Shown: positions 1-6,833 of the stretch, piece by piece
How the letters are laid out: every line of letters starts with the position of its first letter
How positions within the stretch are numbered: position 1 is the stretch's first letter
Assembly (NCBI GenBank): GCA_009778945.1
Contig: WRFF01000030.1
Location: 1-13,697 of the forward strand
Origin: Clostridiales bacterium
GTDB lineage: Bacteria > Bacillota > Clostridia > Peptostreptococcales > Anaerovoracaceae
DNA: 13,697 nucleotides
Reading direction: 5' to 3'
Program-made: the position numbers and the translations under genes
Notes under the pieces: generated by a model
What the model saw: the letters and a program-made list of their open reading frames with translations, nothing else
Database searches by the model: none
Told to the model about the DNA's origin: nothing

Positions 1-270
1 CATACGGAGGCTGCTGTTCATACGGGGGCTGCTGTCCATACGGGGGCTGCTGCCCATACGGAGGCTGCTGTTCATACGGAGGCTGCTGTCCATACGGGGG
101 CTGCTGTCCATACGGAGGCTGCTGTCCATACGGAGGCTGCTGCCCATACGGAGGCTGTTGTCCATACGGAGGCTGCTGCCCATACGGAGGCTGCTGTCCA
201 TACGGAGGCTGCTGTTCATACGGAGGCTGCTGTTCATACGGAGGCTGTTGGCCATACGGTGGCTGCTGTG
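1..270 (-). repeat. 18-bp tandem repeat (15 copies seen) encoding QQPPYG/E
   Basis: The string CATACGG recurs exactly every 18 bases at 1, 19, 37 and so on to 253, giving 15 units before the left edge. On the minus strand each unit reads CAG CAG CCT CCG TAT GGA. Units differ only by CCT/CCC, CAG/CAA and GGA/GGG/GGC/GAA changes. The only amino-acid change is Gly to Glu (units read at 19, 73, 217 and 235). The repeat ends abruptly at 271, where the unit becomes CATAAGCATA. The period is a multiple of three, so slippage would change tail length without breaking the frame. It has no spacers and is not a CRISPR array. Confidence 0.95.
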
Positions 271-1021
271 CATAAGCATACTGCGCATACAACTGCTGCT
301 CCGAAAGCTCAAATTCCTGTGCCGACACAACGCCGCGCAGGATGGCGTCGCGCTTGATTTCCTCGTAAAAACCGGCGTTGGCCGCGGCCATATACGGCCC
401 GAGGAACAGCGCCATATAAGCGTAGAAAATCAGATATTCGGCGACGGATAACCCGCCGCCTGCACCCATCATCGCAAACATATTCGTTGCGTACGGCATG
501 GACGTGGCGTGGGCGTACATCATGGTTCCCGGTATATATAGCGCCATAAGGACCGCCACGCCCAAGAGCATCCACCCGAGGAAGGAAAGATGCATGACAA
601 AGACTTTTGCCTTGTTGCCGTTCATCATGCGCTTCGACAGTTCAAGCGCACGCATAGCCTCCACATTGGGGCTGTCCGCTAAAACGTATTCCGTACAGAA
701 ATAGTGATACATTTTCACAATGCCCGGCACGACAAACAGAAGCGACCACAGAAAAACCCACAACACTTTCCATAGCGAGCCGCCGAGCACCCGGCCATAA
801 CGGTGGAACGGCCAGAACAATACGTTGATATTCGTCGGCTGGCCGCGGAAGCGGTACAGAAAATAACCGGCCGCGCCTACCAAGACAACAGTTGTGATAA
901 GCAAGCTGAAGGCCGACAAAAAAGAACATACCATTATAATAAGCAATACCAAAACAAACGCGCCGACCGTCGGCCAGTAGTTTTGTTTTACGCTTTGCCA
1001 TGCCTGGGCTTTGATATCCAT
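1..1021 (-). CDS. DUF975 family membrane protein with QQPPY(G/E) repeat tail, C-terminus cut by window edge
   Basis: Reading the minus strand from the ATG at 1021 gives an open frame of 340 codons that runs off the left edge without a stop. The body (about 250 residues) is hydrophobic with several membrane segments. It carries the DUF975 signature: an early YRFRG stretch followed by LFWPF, then EAMRALELSKRMMNG, MHLSFLGWMLLG, an IPG after a hydrophobic stretch, and ANAGFYEE near the end of the last membrane segment. After YAQYAYA the protein becomes a tandem hexapeptide repeat, QQPPYG with some QQPPYE, which is presumably cytoplasmic or surface-exposed and disordered. An in-frame ATG at 1033 is an alternative start; it is nearer to the AAAGGA/GGAGAAAGG purine tract. 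DUF975 proteins are integral membrane proteins of unknown role. The family call is fairly firm; the function of the tail is unknown. Nothing overlaps it on its own strand. Confidence 0.85.
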   Translation of the reverse strand, partial: MDIKAQAWQSVKQNYWPTVGAFVLVLLIIMVCSFLSAFSLLITTVVLVGAAGYFLYRFRGQPTNINVLFWPFHRYGRVLGGSLWKVLWVFLWSLLFVVPGIVKMYHYFCTEYVLADSPNVEAMRALELSKRMMNGNKAKVFVMHLSFLGWMLLGVAVLMALYIPGTMMYAHATSMPYATNMFAMMGAGGGLSVAEYLIFYAYMALFLGPYMAAANAGFYEEIKRDAILRGVVSAQEFELSEQQLYAQYAYAQQPPYGQQPPYEQQPPYEQQPPYGQQPPYGQQPPYGQQPPYGQQPPYGQQPPYGQQPPYGQQPPYEQQPPYGQQPPYGQQPPYEQQPPY

Positions 1022-1088
1022 TCTGCTTCTCATCTCTCTATTTTTTCCTTTCTCCAATAAGATATGGGTTATCTCTGTCCTGCGTTAT

Positions 1089-1094
1089 ATTATA
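1089..1094 (-). promoter_or_regulatory. Candidate -10 box for the DUF975 gene
   Basis: The minus strand carries a perfect TATAAT about 70 bases upstream of the DUF975 start codon, preceded directly by ATG and an AT-rich tract. No good -35 hexamer is seen at 16-18 bases, so this rests on the -10 alone. Confidence 0.4.
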
Positions 1095-1156
1095 CATGAT
1101 ATCGTTTTTGTTTTTCTGTTTCCCACAAAATCGTGATGTGCTCCCCGCTGGACTCA

Positions 1157-1165
1157 TGATAAAAT
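1157..1165 (+). promoter_or_regulatory. Candidate extended -10 for cysK
   Basis: TGATAAAAT matches an extended -10 (TG-N-TAAAAT) about 130 bases before the cysK start. No convincing -35 is visible. If it is used, the transcript would have a leader of roughly 120 nt that contains the hairpin at 1220-1266. Confidence 0.3.
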
Positions 1166-1219
1166 AACGTTAGGTTTTCTATTTTCGGAAAAAACGGATG
1201 CCGGCGACAGTGCTCGGAA

Positions 1220-1266
1220 GGGACGGTTCTTATGGCCAGTCCCCCAGTAGCCGTAAGGGCCGTCCC
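1220..1266 (+). repeat. 17-bp imperfect hairpin in the cysK leader (REP-like or cis-regulatory)
   Basis: GGGACGGTTCTTATGGC (1220-1236) can pair with GCCGTAAGGGCCGTCCC (1250-1266) over 17 positions, 14 Watson-Crick and 3 G-U, around a 13-nt loop. It is not followed by a T-run, so it does not look like an intrinsic terminator. The sequence style (GGGACGGTTCTTATG) resembles REP palindromes I remember from Clostridia-type genomes, but I have only one copy here. It lies between the probable promoter and the cysK ribosome binding site, so it could also affect cysK expression. Confidence 0.5.
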
Positions 1267-1294
1267 CGTTTGCAGAAAGGATAGAGTGTAATTT

Positions 1295-2227
1295 ATGGCA
1301 AAAATCGCAAAAAGCATAGCCGACCTGATCGGTGATACGCCGCTTTTGGAACTGGGAGCCTACGGGCGGGAGCACGCGCCGGACGCAACAATCCTTGCGA
1401 AACTCGAATATTTCAATCCGACGGGCAGCGTGAAAGACCGTATTGCGAAATCGATGATCGGCGATGGGGAAATTTCGGGCGAGCTGAAACCGGATGCGGT
1501 CATCATTGAGCCGACAAGCGGCAATTTGGGTGTTGCCCTCGCCTCCATTGCGGCGGCGCGCGGCTACCGCATCATTCTCGTCATGCCGGATACAATGAGC
1601 GTTGAACGCCGCAAATTGATTCAGGCTTACGGCGCGGAGATCGTGTTGACGGAGGGCGCGCTTGGTATGAAAGGCGCCATTGCCAAGGCGGATGAGCTTG
1701 CCCGGGAGATTCCGAACAGCTTCATTCCGGGTCAGTTTACAAATCCGGCGAATCCGCGCGCGCATCGCGAAACAACGGGGCCGGAGATTTGGGATGACAC
1801 GGGCGGCGCCGTGGATATCTTTGTGGCAGGCGTCGGCAGCGGCGGCACGATTTCAGGCGTCGGGGAATTTTTGAAATCACACGGCAAGGAGATACAGGTG
1901 ATTGCGGTCGAACCCGACGATTCGCCGGTTCTTTCCGAAGGCCGCGGCGGTCCGCACAAGATTCAGGGCATAGGGGCCGGATTCGTTCCGGATATGCTGA
2001 ATACCGCAATCTACGACGAAGTCATCCGTGTAAAAAGCAATGATGCAATTGAAACCGGACGTGCGCTCGCCAGAAGCGAAGGCGTGCTCGTCGGCATCAG
2101 CGCAGGCGCGGCGCTTTGGGCGGCGACACAGGCCGCGAACCGCCCGGAAAACAAAGGAAAAATGATCGTTGTCCTGCTGCCGGACACCGGCGAACGCTAT
2201 CTGTCTACGGAATTGTTTGCGGAGTAG
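1295..2227 (+). CDS. cysK: Cysteine synthase A (O-acetylserine sulfhydrylase)
   Basis: This 310-residue, PLP-dependent fold-type II enzyme should make L-cysteine from O-acetyl-L-serine and sulfide in the cytoplasm. The length is normal for CysK. The PLP lysine is K47 in NPTGSVKDR (41-49). The phosphate-binding loop GSGGTISG lies at 181-188, the PHKIQGIGAGFVP segment at 220-232, and GISAGAA at 267-273 includes the Ser (269) that contacts the pyridine nitrogen. The substrate (asparagine) loop at 74-79 reads TSGNLG rather than the usual TSGNTG, an uncommon change in a binding loop. An AAAGGAT tract 13-14 bases upstream supports the ATG at 1295. It stands alone, with the DUF975 gene divergent from it. 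A cystathionine beta-synthase or O-phosphoserine sulfhydrylase role is less likely given the CysK-type length and motifs. Confidence 0.92.
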   Translation: MAKIAKSIADLIGDTPLLELGAYGREHAPDATILAKLEYFNPTGSVKDRIAKSMIGDGEISGELKPDAVIIEPTSGNLGVALASIAAARGYRIILVMPDTMSVERRKLIQAYGAEIVLTEGALGMKGAIAKADELAREIPNSFIPGQFTNPANPRAHRETTGPEIWDDTGGAVDIFVAGVGSGGTISGVGEFLKSHGKEIQVIAVEPDDSPVLSEGRGGPHKIQGIGAGFVPDMLNTAIYDEVIRVKSNDAIETGRALARSEGVLVGISAGAALWAATQAANRPENKGKMIVVLLPDTGERYLSTELFAE

Positions 2228-2568
2228 CCGCCGCGCCAGACCCGGAAATCGATAGAGACACATAACAAAGGCTGGCTGTCTTTGATGGTGTGTTTTTACG
2301 ACAAAAATGGAGAAAGCAACCGAGCGGTATTTGATTGCGGGAATGTGACGAAGGAGCCAATGGCCGTGCAAGCTTTGCAGAAGATTTTGAATGAAGTCCA
2401 GGCTGCGCGTCCGGGACTGTTGTACAGCGAAGGGCTTGATTCGGCGGCATCACGACAACGCAGGCGTCAGTATAAAACTATGGCCAAGGGGTTTTGATAT
2501 TAACGATTCATCCTCTTGTGCCAAATCAATCCCAAGGACACTGTTTGCCGGTGAATATCGAGGGAAAT

Positions 2569-2695
2569 GCTAAAAATTTTCGATTAAGGGTTGTTATTTT
2601 TGAATAAGTGTCAAAAATGATAGAAATATTGAAGGAAAACAACAGCATTTCAATACAATAATTATTATAGCAACCCTTAAACGAAAATAATTAGC
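2569..2695. mobile_element. 127-bp MITE-like element with 25-bp terminal inverted repeats
   Basis: The left end 2569-2593 and the reverse complement of the right end 2671-2695 match at 22 of 25 positions. They share GCTAA, ATTTTCG and TTAAGGGTTG blocks. The 77-bp centre is AT-rich and has no open frame. Just inside the outer GC both ends carry TA, which could be a mariner-type TA target duplication, but no longer direct repeat flanks the element. No transposase is present in the window. An alternative is a long regulatory hairpin serving the next gene. Confidence 0.5.
2629..2659 (+). promoter_or_regulatory. Weak candidate promoter inside the inverted-repeat element
   Basis: TTGAAG (2629-2634) and TACAAT (2654-2659) are spaced 19 bases apart and point towards the nuclease-like gene, with about 58 bases left to its start codon. 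The spacing is long and the region AT-rich, so chance matches are likely. Confidence 0.25.
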
Positions 2696-2717
2696 GAAAC
2701 CGTGATAGAATTATGGT

Positions 2718-3803
2718 ATGCAAATCGTAATAAGCAATGAATCGGCGCTGGAATACTGGCGCTTATACGGAAGTACGAAGATTGACGCTACCGCTAAGCT
2801 GCGCCGGAAAAGCCCGCCGGCAAGCCTTCCATATCGTGCCGATATTCGCGGCATTATTCCCGAGGGGCTGTCATCTCCGGCTAACTTGATGATAAACAAT
2901 CTGAATGGCAAGTGGAAATCAAGCATAGTAAGTCCGCGCGTATATACGGGGCTGACGCCGGATGGCTGCTTTGTCAAAATCGGGGACGGGATGGCGGTAA
3001 GCGCTCCTGCGTTCTGTTTTTTCCAAATGGCCGCTGTACTGCCGCTTGTCAAACTGATACAGCTGGGGCTTGAGCTTTGCGGTACGTACTCGCTGCCTGC
3101 CAATGACGAACACAGAGAGAGGCTTCGTATCGTGTCCGAGCGGGATGCCGGCAAAGAACCGGCTCTCCGTCCGGGGATTGATTTAAGCAAATCGCATGTC
3201 AGAGACAAGGGCAAAGACACAAATCCGGGTGTTGCTTTTCAAGGCTTCGTGAGCCGTCCTGCGCTTACGAGCGTAAAAGAACTCAAGGCCTTTACGGTGC
3301 GCATGAAAGGCACGCGCGGGCAGAAAAACGCAAGCCGCGCCTTGCGCTATATGGCGGACGGCTCGGCCTCGCCTATGGAAACGATCCTTTTCATGATGTT
3401 GACGCTGCCATATGGGCTTGGCGGGTACAGGCTTCCTGTGCCTGAACTTAACAAACGGATCGATCCGGGGAAGGCCGTCAAACTAAGTTCAGGCAAAGCT
3501 TATTTGATATGCGACCTTTTCTGGTCGAAAGCCAATCTTGCGATTGAGTATGACAGCTATTTGCACCATGCCGGCGCTGACCGGATTGAAGATGATTCAA
3601 TAAGGCGGCATGATTTAGATGTACTCGGAATCGAGCCGGTCACTGTGACCGGCAAGCAGATTCGAGATGCCGCCATGTTTGAAAAACTAGCAAAGCAGAT
3701 TGCTAAAAAAACAGGAAAACGATTGCAGTATGAAAACCCAAAATTTATGAAGGCGCAGCGCGAACTGCGCAGAATGATCGGGGTCTCCTCACGCTCCGCA
3801 TAA
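2718..3803 (+). CDS. AbiEi-like N-terminal region fused to a PD-(D/E)XK (DUF559/Vsr-like) nuclease-like domain
   Basis: A 361-residue soluble protein. Residues 1-125 recall the AbiEi-antitoxin/COG5340 type: an opening ISNESALEYWR, a VSPRVYTG strand, then VSAPAFCFFQMA leading to a helix ending LGLELCGTYS (94-125). Residues about 130-210 are basic and may be a linker or DNA-binding part. Residues 218-315 look like the DUF559/very-short-patch endonuclease core: E221 in SPMETILFMML, D266 in LICDLFW, E277 and D279 in AIEYDS, H283-H284, then D293 and R296-R297 in a DDSIRRHDLDVLGI helix and a closing VTVT strand. This suggests an intact metal-dependent nuclease site. The ATG at 2718 has an in-frame stop just upstream and no visible Shine-Dalgarno sequence. 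The gene is alone, follows the MITE-like element and converges on the ABC-F gene. The domain calls are by eye; the function (defence, toxin-antitoxin-like or repair) is inferred. Confidence 0.7.
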   Translation: MQIVISNESALEYWRLYGSTKIDATAKLRRKSPPASLPYRADIRGIIPEGLSSPANLMINNLNGKWKSSIVSPRVYTGLTPDGCFVKIGDGMAVSAPAFCFFQMAAVLPLVKLIQLGLELCGTYSLPANDEHRERLRIVSERDAGKEPALRPGIDLSKSHVRDKGKDTNPGVAFQGFVSRPALTSVKELKAFTVRMKGTRGQKNASRALRYMADGSASPMETILFMMLTLPYGLGGYRLPVPELNKRIDPGKAVKLSSGKAYLICDLFWSKANLAIEYDSYLHHAGADRIEDDSIRRHDLDVLGIEPVTVTGKQIRDAAMFEKLAKQIAKKTGKRLQYENPKFMKAQRELRRMIGVSSRSA

Positions 3804-5498
3804 GCTTTCCCAGCGTTCGTAAAGCGCGCTGAGTTCGGCGCAACGCGCTTCATACGCCGCGTGCAGCTTCGCGAGCAGGAGATGGTCTGTCGCGTTCCCC
3901 GGCGAAGCCAGCGCGGTTTCGATCTCTTTGATTTCCTTCTCGAGCGCCTCGATGCGCGCTTCCGTTTCCGAGAGCTGCCTTTCCTTTCGCCTTCTTTCCG
4001 TCTCCGCCTGCTTTGCATGCCGGCGCTCCGCCTCCGCCTCGCTCACCGCGGACGCCCCGAATTCGCGGTCGTACGCCGCAAACCTCCCGTCCGCCGCGCC
4101 GGAAACCGCCGCCGTCTCCGCTTCTTTGGCGGCCTTTTTCTCGCAGTAATATTCATAATCCCCGGGATAGTCGCGGAGCCCCTCCGAGGTAAGCTCGAGT
4201 ACGCGCCGCGGCAGGAGGTCCAGCAGCCAGCGGTCGTGCGAAACGACGAGCAATGTGCCGTCGAATTCCGCAAGCGCAGTCTCGACCGCCTCCATTGACG
4301 CAATATCCAAATGGTTCGTCGGCTCGTCGAGCAGCAGCGTGTTTGCGCCGGAAACGATGAGTTTGAGCAGCGACAGCCGCGCCTTCTCCCCGCCGGACAG
4401 CGTATCTGTCGTCTGGAATACTTTGTCTCCGCGAAACAGAAACCGCCCGAGCAGCGCACGCAGCCCCGTGTCCGTCTCAAATGGCAGCAGATCCCGCAGT
4501 TCCTCCAGCAGCGTGCGCCCGCTTACGAGCTCCGCCTGATGCTGGTCGTAATACCCGATCTTCACATTTGCGCCGCGCTCGACGAGGCCGGTGTCACCCG
4601 CCGTCCGTCCCGCAAGGATTCTGAGCAGCGTGGTTTTCCCGATCCCGTTTTCACCGATCATGCAGGTCTTTTCGCCGCGTTTCAGTTCGAGATCCACGCC
4701 CTCGAAGAGCGTGCGATCCCCGAATCTCTGGCTCAGGTTTTGCGCGAGGAGCACGTCGTCGCCGCTTCGCTTTGCCGCTTCAAAGCGGATATTCGCGGTC
4801 TGCCGCTGCGCGTGATGTGTCGGGAGGCCTTCTTCCTTGAACTGCGCGAGCCTCTTTTCCCGCGACGCCGCGCGCTTCGCCAGCTTTTCCGTCCCGCGTT
4901 CCTTGAAGCGGCGGATCATCTCCTCCTGCCGGCGGATTTCTCGCATCGCGTGTTCGAAAGCCTTGTTGTCCGCCTCTTCGCGTACGCGCTTCTTCTCGCG
5001 ATAGGCCGAATAATTTCCCTTGTACGCCGTGAGCGCCGTGTCCTCGATCTCGAAGATACGCGTCACCGTGCGATCCAGGAAATAGCGGTCATGAGAGACG
5101 AGCAGCACGGTTCCGGGGAAGCCCTTCACACAGCGCTCCAGCCAGCCGAGCATCCGCAGGTCGAGATGGTTTGTCGGTTCGTCCAAAAGCAAAATATCGG
5201 GGAGTTCCGAAAGCAGGGCGTCTAATTTCGCGCGCGCCTGCTCGCCGCCGGAGAGCGCCGAATGCGGATCATCCCGCTCCTGCCTCAGAAAACCGAGGCG
5301 CAGCCCCTGCCCGATCGAAACCGTTCCGCCGCTTGGCTCAGCTTCTCCGGTCAGGATGTGAAACAGCGTGCTCTTTCCCGCGCCGTTTGAGCCGATCAGC
5401 CCGATTTTCTCGCCGGTTTCCACAGAAAAACTGACGCCGTTCAAAACAACGTCAATTCCGTATTCCATTCGAATGTCTTTGGCGGAGATCGCGATCAT
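3789..5498 (-). CDS. ABC-F family ATPase with a shortened first nucleotide-binding domain
   Basis: A 569-residue soluble protein with two ABC ATPase domains and no membrane segments, as in the ABC-F translation factors that bind the ribosomal E site. Domain 1 has Walker A GSNGAGKS (36-43), Q73, signature LSGGE (82-86), Walker B LLLDEPTNHLD (103-113) and H136. A charged helical interdomain linker runs about 160-245 (RFKERGTEKLAKRAASREKR). Domain 2 has GENGIGKT (282-289), LSGGE (367-371), LLLDEPTNHLD (388-398) and H421. A lysine/glutamate-rich coiled-coil tail covers 480-569. Only about 8 residues separate Q73 from the first LSGGE, whereas housekeeping ABC-F proteins have a long helical insert there. 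The start is 18 bases past the ilvA stop and has no good ribosome binding site, so translation may be coupled to ilvA. Its 3' end overlaps the nuclease-like gene by 15 bp. The subfamily is undecided; antibiotic-resistance types are possible. Confidence 0.9.
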   Translation of the reverse strand: MIAISAKDIRMEYGIDVVLNGVSFSVETGEKIGLIGSNGAGKSTLFHILTGEAEPSGGTVSIGQGLRLGFLRQERDDPHSALSGGEQARAKLDALLSELPDILLLDEPTNHLDLRMLGWLERCVKGFPGTVLLVSHDRYFLDRTVTRIFEIEDTALTAYKGNYSAYREKKRVREEADNKAFEHAMREIRRQEEMIRRFKERGTEKLAKRAASREKRLAQFKEEGLPTHHAQRQTANIRFEAAKRSGDDVLLAQNLSQRFGDRTLFEGVDLELKRGEKTCMIGENGIGKTTLLRILAGRTAGDTGLVERGANVKIGYYDQHQAELVSGRTLLEELRDLLPFETDTGLRALLGRFLFRGDKVFQTTDTLSGGEKARLSLLKLIVSGANTLLLDEPTNHLDIASMEAVETALAEFDGTLLVVSHDRWLLDLLPRRVLELTSEGLRDYPGDYEYYCEKKAAKEAETAAVSGAADGRFAAYDREFGASAVSEAEAERRHAKQAETERRRKERQLSETEARIEALEKEIKEIETALASPGNATDHLLLAKLHAAYEARCAELSALYERWESLCGA

Positions 5499-5516
5499 GG
5501 CGCGGAGATCATACCA

Positions 5517-6755
5517 TCAATAAATCCGTCTGACAGGAAAACCCTCCTGTTTCAGCGCGTTCAGCACGCGCTCGATATGCGCGTGGCCGTTTGTTTCGAC
5601 CGTCACTTCGAGCGCGACGCGATCGGTGTAACGGTCGAGCGCCTTGAACTGATTGTGCTCAAGCTCGATCACATTGGCGCCTTCGCGCGCGCAAAGCTGC
5701 GCGACCGCAACCAGGGAGCCCGGCTTGTCAGGCAGGTCGACCGAAAAGCACATGATGCGCCCGCGGCTGATCATGCCCTGATTAACGACGGAGCTCACGG
5801 TGACCGTGTCGATATTTCCGCCGCTCACGAGCGCCACCAGTTTGCGTCCGTGCCGTGCGCGCTGCCGTACTGCGGCGAGCGAAACCGCGCCGGCCGCTTC
5901 GGTCACAAGCTTGTGTTTTTCGATCATGAGCAGGATCGTTTCCATAATATCGCATTCGCTGACCGTGACAAGCTCATCCAAATATTTTTGAATGACGGCA
6001 AAGGTCAGATCACCCGGCTGCTTGACCGCAACGCCTTCCGCGCAAGTGCGGATCTCGGGTTCCCGCATCGGTTTGCCCTTTTCGAGCGAATGCTTGACAG
6101 CGCACGCGCATTCCGGCGTGACGCCGATCACCTTTGTCTTCGGGCTGACAGCCTTGACCCATAACAAAATGCCGGCAATCAGGCCGCCGCCGCCGATCGG
6201 CACGAGGATCTCATCCGTATCGGGAAGCTCCTCCAGGATCTCACGCGCAAGCGTTCCCTGCCCGCAAATCACCTGATAATCGTCGAACGGATGAATAAAG
6301 GTCATCCCCTCCGTGCGCGCCAGTTCCAGCGCTTTTTCAAAACTTTCGTCATAGAACTCGCCGTGCAGGATCACGTCCGCTCCATAGGATTTCGTCGCGT
6401 CTACCTTCAGCAGCGGCGTTACGTCCGGCATTACGATCGTCGCCTTCACGCCGCGGTGCTGCGCGGAAAACGCGACCCCCTGCGCGTGATTGCCTGCGGA
6501 CGCTGAAATGACGCCGCGTGCGAGTTCCTCATCCGGAAGCGTGGCGATCTTGTTGTAGGCGCCGCGAATTTTGAAAGAGCCCGTCAACTGCAGGTTCTCG
6601 GGTTTGAGCCAGACGTCGCAGCCGTATTCGTCGCTGTAAAAATCGCTGTGGATCAGCGGCGTCGGCCGGAGCACGCCGGACAGGCGCTGTGCCGCGGCTT
6701 CTATATTTTTTTCGTGGTTTTCATTCAGTTTTTTTTGTAGTTCCTGTTTTTCCAT
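5517..6755 (-). CDS. ilvA: Threonine ammonia-lyase (threonine deaminase), single ACT domain
   Basis: A 412-residue PLP enzyme converting L-threonine to 2-oxobutanoate and ammonia in the cytoplasm, feeding isoleucine synthesis or threonine catabolism. The PLP lysine is K62 in GSFKIRGA (59-66). SAGNHAQGVA (86-95), the phosphate loop GGGGLIAG (188-195) and SGGN (311-314) complete the fold-type II site. Residues about 333-412 form one ACT domain (CFSVDLPDKPGSL), so this is the approximately 400-residue form rather than the 510-residue double-ACT IlvA of E. coli; a tdcB-like catabolic role is equally possible. The ATG at 6755 is preceded by AGGA at a 7-base spacing. A palindrome at 6792-6803 marks the likely promoter region. 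The ABC-F gene follows after 18 bases and is probably co-transcribed. No other branched-chain amino-acid genes are in the window. Confidence 0.9.
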   Translation of the reverse strand: MEKQELQKKLNENHEKNIEAAAQRLSGVLRPTPLIHSDFYSDEYGCDVWLKPENLQLTGSFKIRGAYNKIATLPDEELARGVISASAGNHAQGVAFSAQHRGVKATIVMPDVTPLLKVDATKSYGADVILHGEFYDESFEKALELARTEGMTFIHPFDDYQVICGQGTLAREILEELPDTDEILVPIGGGGLIAGILLWVKAVSPKTKVIGVTPECACAVKHSLEKGKPMREPEIRTCAEGVAVKQPGDLTFAVIQKYLDELVTVSECDIMETILLMIEKHKLVTEAAGAVSLAAVRQRARHGRKLVALVSGGNIDTVTVSSVVNQGMISRGRIMCFSVDLPDKPGSLVAVAQLCAREGANVIELEHNQFKALDRYTDRVALEVTVETNGHAHIERVLNALKQEGFPVRRIY

Positions 6756-6762
6756 ACTTTGT

Positions 6763-6766
6763 TCCT
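6763..6766 (-). promoter_or_regulatory. Ribosome binding site of ilvA
   Basis: AGGA on the minus strand, 7 bases before the ATG at 6755, fixes the ilvA start. Confidence 0.6.
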
Positions 6767-6791
6767 GTATTCAGTGTTGGGATATTTTTAA

Positions 6792-6803
6792 ATAGTATAC
6801 TAT
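6792..6803 (-). promoter_or_regulatory. Perfect 12-bp palindrome with TATACT -10 upstream of ilvA
   Basis: ATAGTATACTAT is its own reverse complement and contains TATACT, a good -10 candidate, about 40 bases upstream of the ilvA start. No matching -35 is seen at 17 bases (the sequence there is TAACAG). It could be both a -10 and an operator. The 78-bp gap in which it lies separates the amrS stop from ilvA and holds no terminator that I can see. Confidence 0.35.
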
Positions 6804-6833
6804 ATTGCCAAACATCCTGTTATTCGGCCTTAT

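Larger units (their letters stand above)
2228..2717. other. 490-bp intergenic region, AT-rich on its right side, no convincing gene
   Basis: Between cysK and the nuclease-like gene I see no recognisable coding sequence. An open frame at 2282-2497 (71 codons) and another at 2391-2573 resemble no family I know and lack well-placed ribosome binding sites, although AAGGAG lies 3 bases before an internal ATG at about 2360. They could be remnants of a decayed gene. The AT-rich right half holds the inverted-repeat element at 2569-2695. There is no obvious terminator for cysK. Confidence 0.5.

Noticed and set aside
1..270. CRISPR-like array
   Set aside because: The 18-bp units are directly abutting, without spacers, and stay in the reading frame of the DUF975 protein.
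158..451. Plus-strand frame with a RRLL repeat
   Set aside because: It is the antisense shadow of the QQPPYG repeat, with no ribosome binding site and no family resemblance.
1166..1294. T-box or S-box riboswitch in the cysK leader
   Set aside because: No AGGGTGG-type T-box sequence and no SAM riboswitch core are visible, and the hairpin has no terminator T-run.
2282..2497. Small plus-strand gene of 71 codons
   Set aside because: No recognisable family and no well-spaced ribosome binding site; possibly a decayed remnant, so noted only in the intergenic entry.
4311..5225. 304-codon plus-strand frame opposite the ABC-F gene
   Set aside because: It is antisense to a well-conserved ATPase and its Arg/Leu-rich product is typical of shadow frames in GC-rich DNA.
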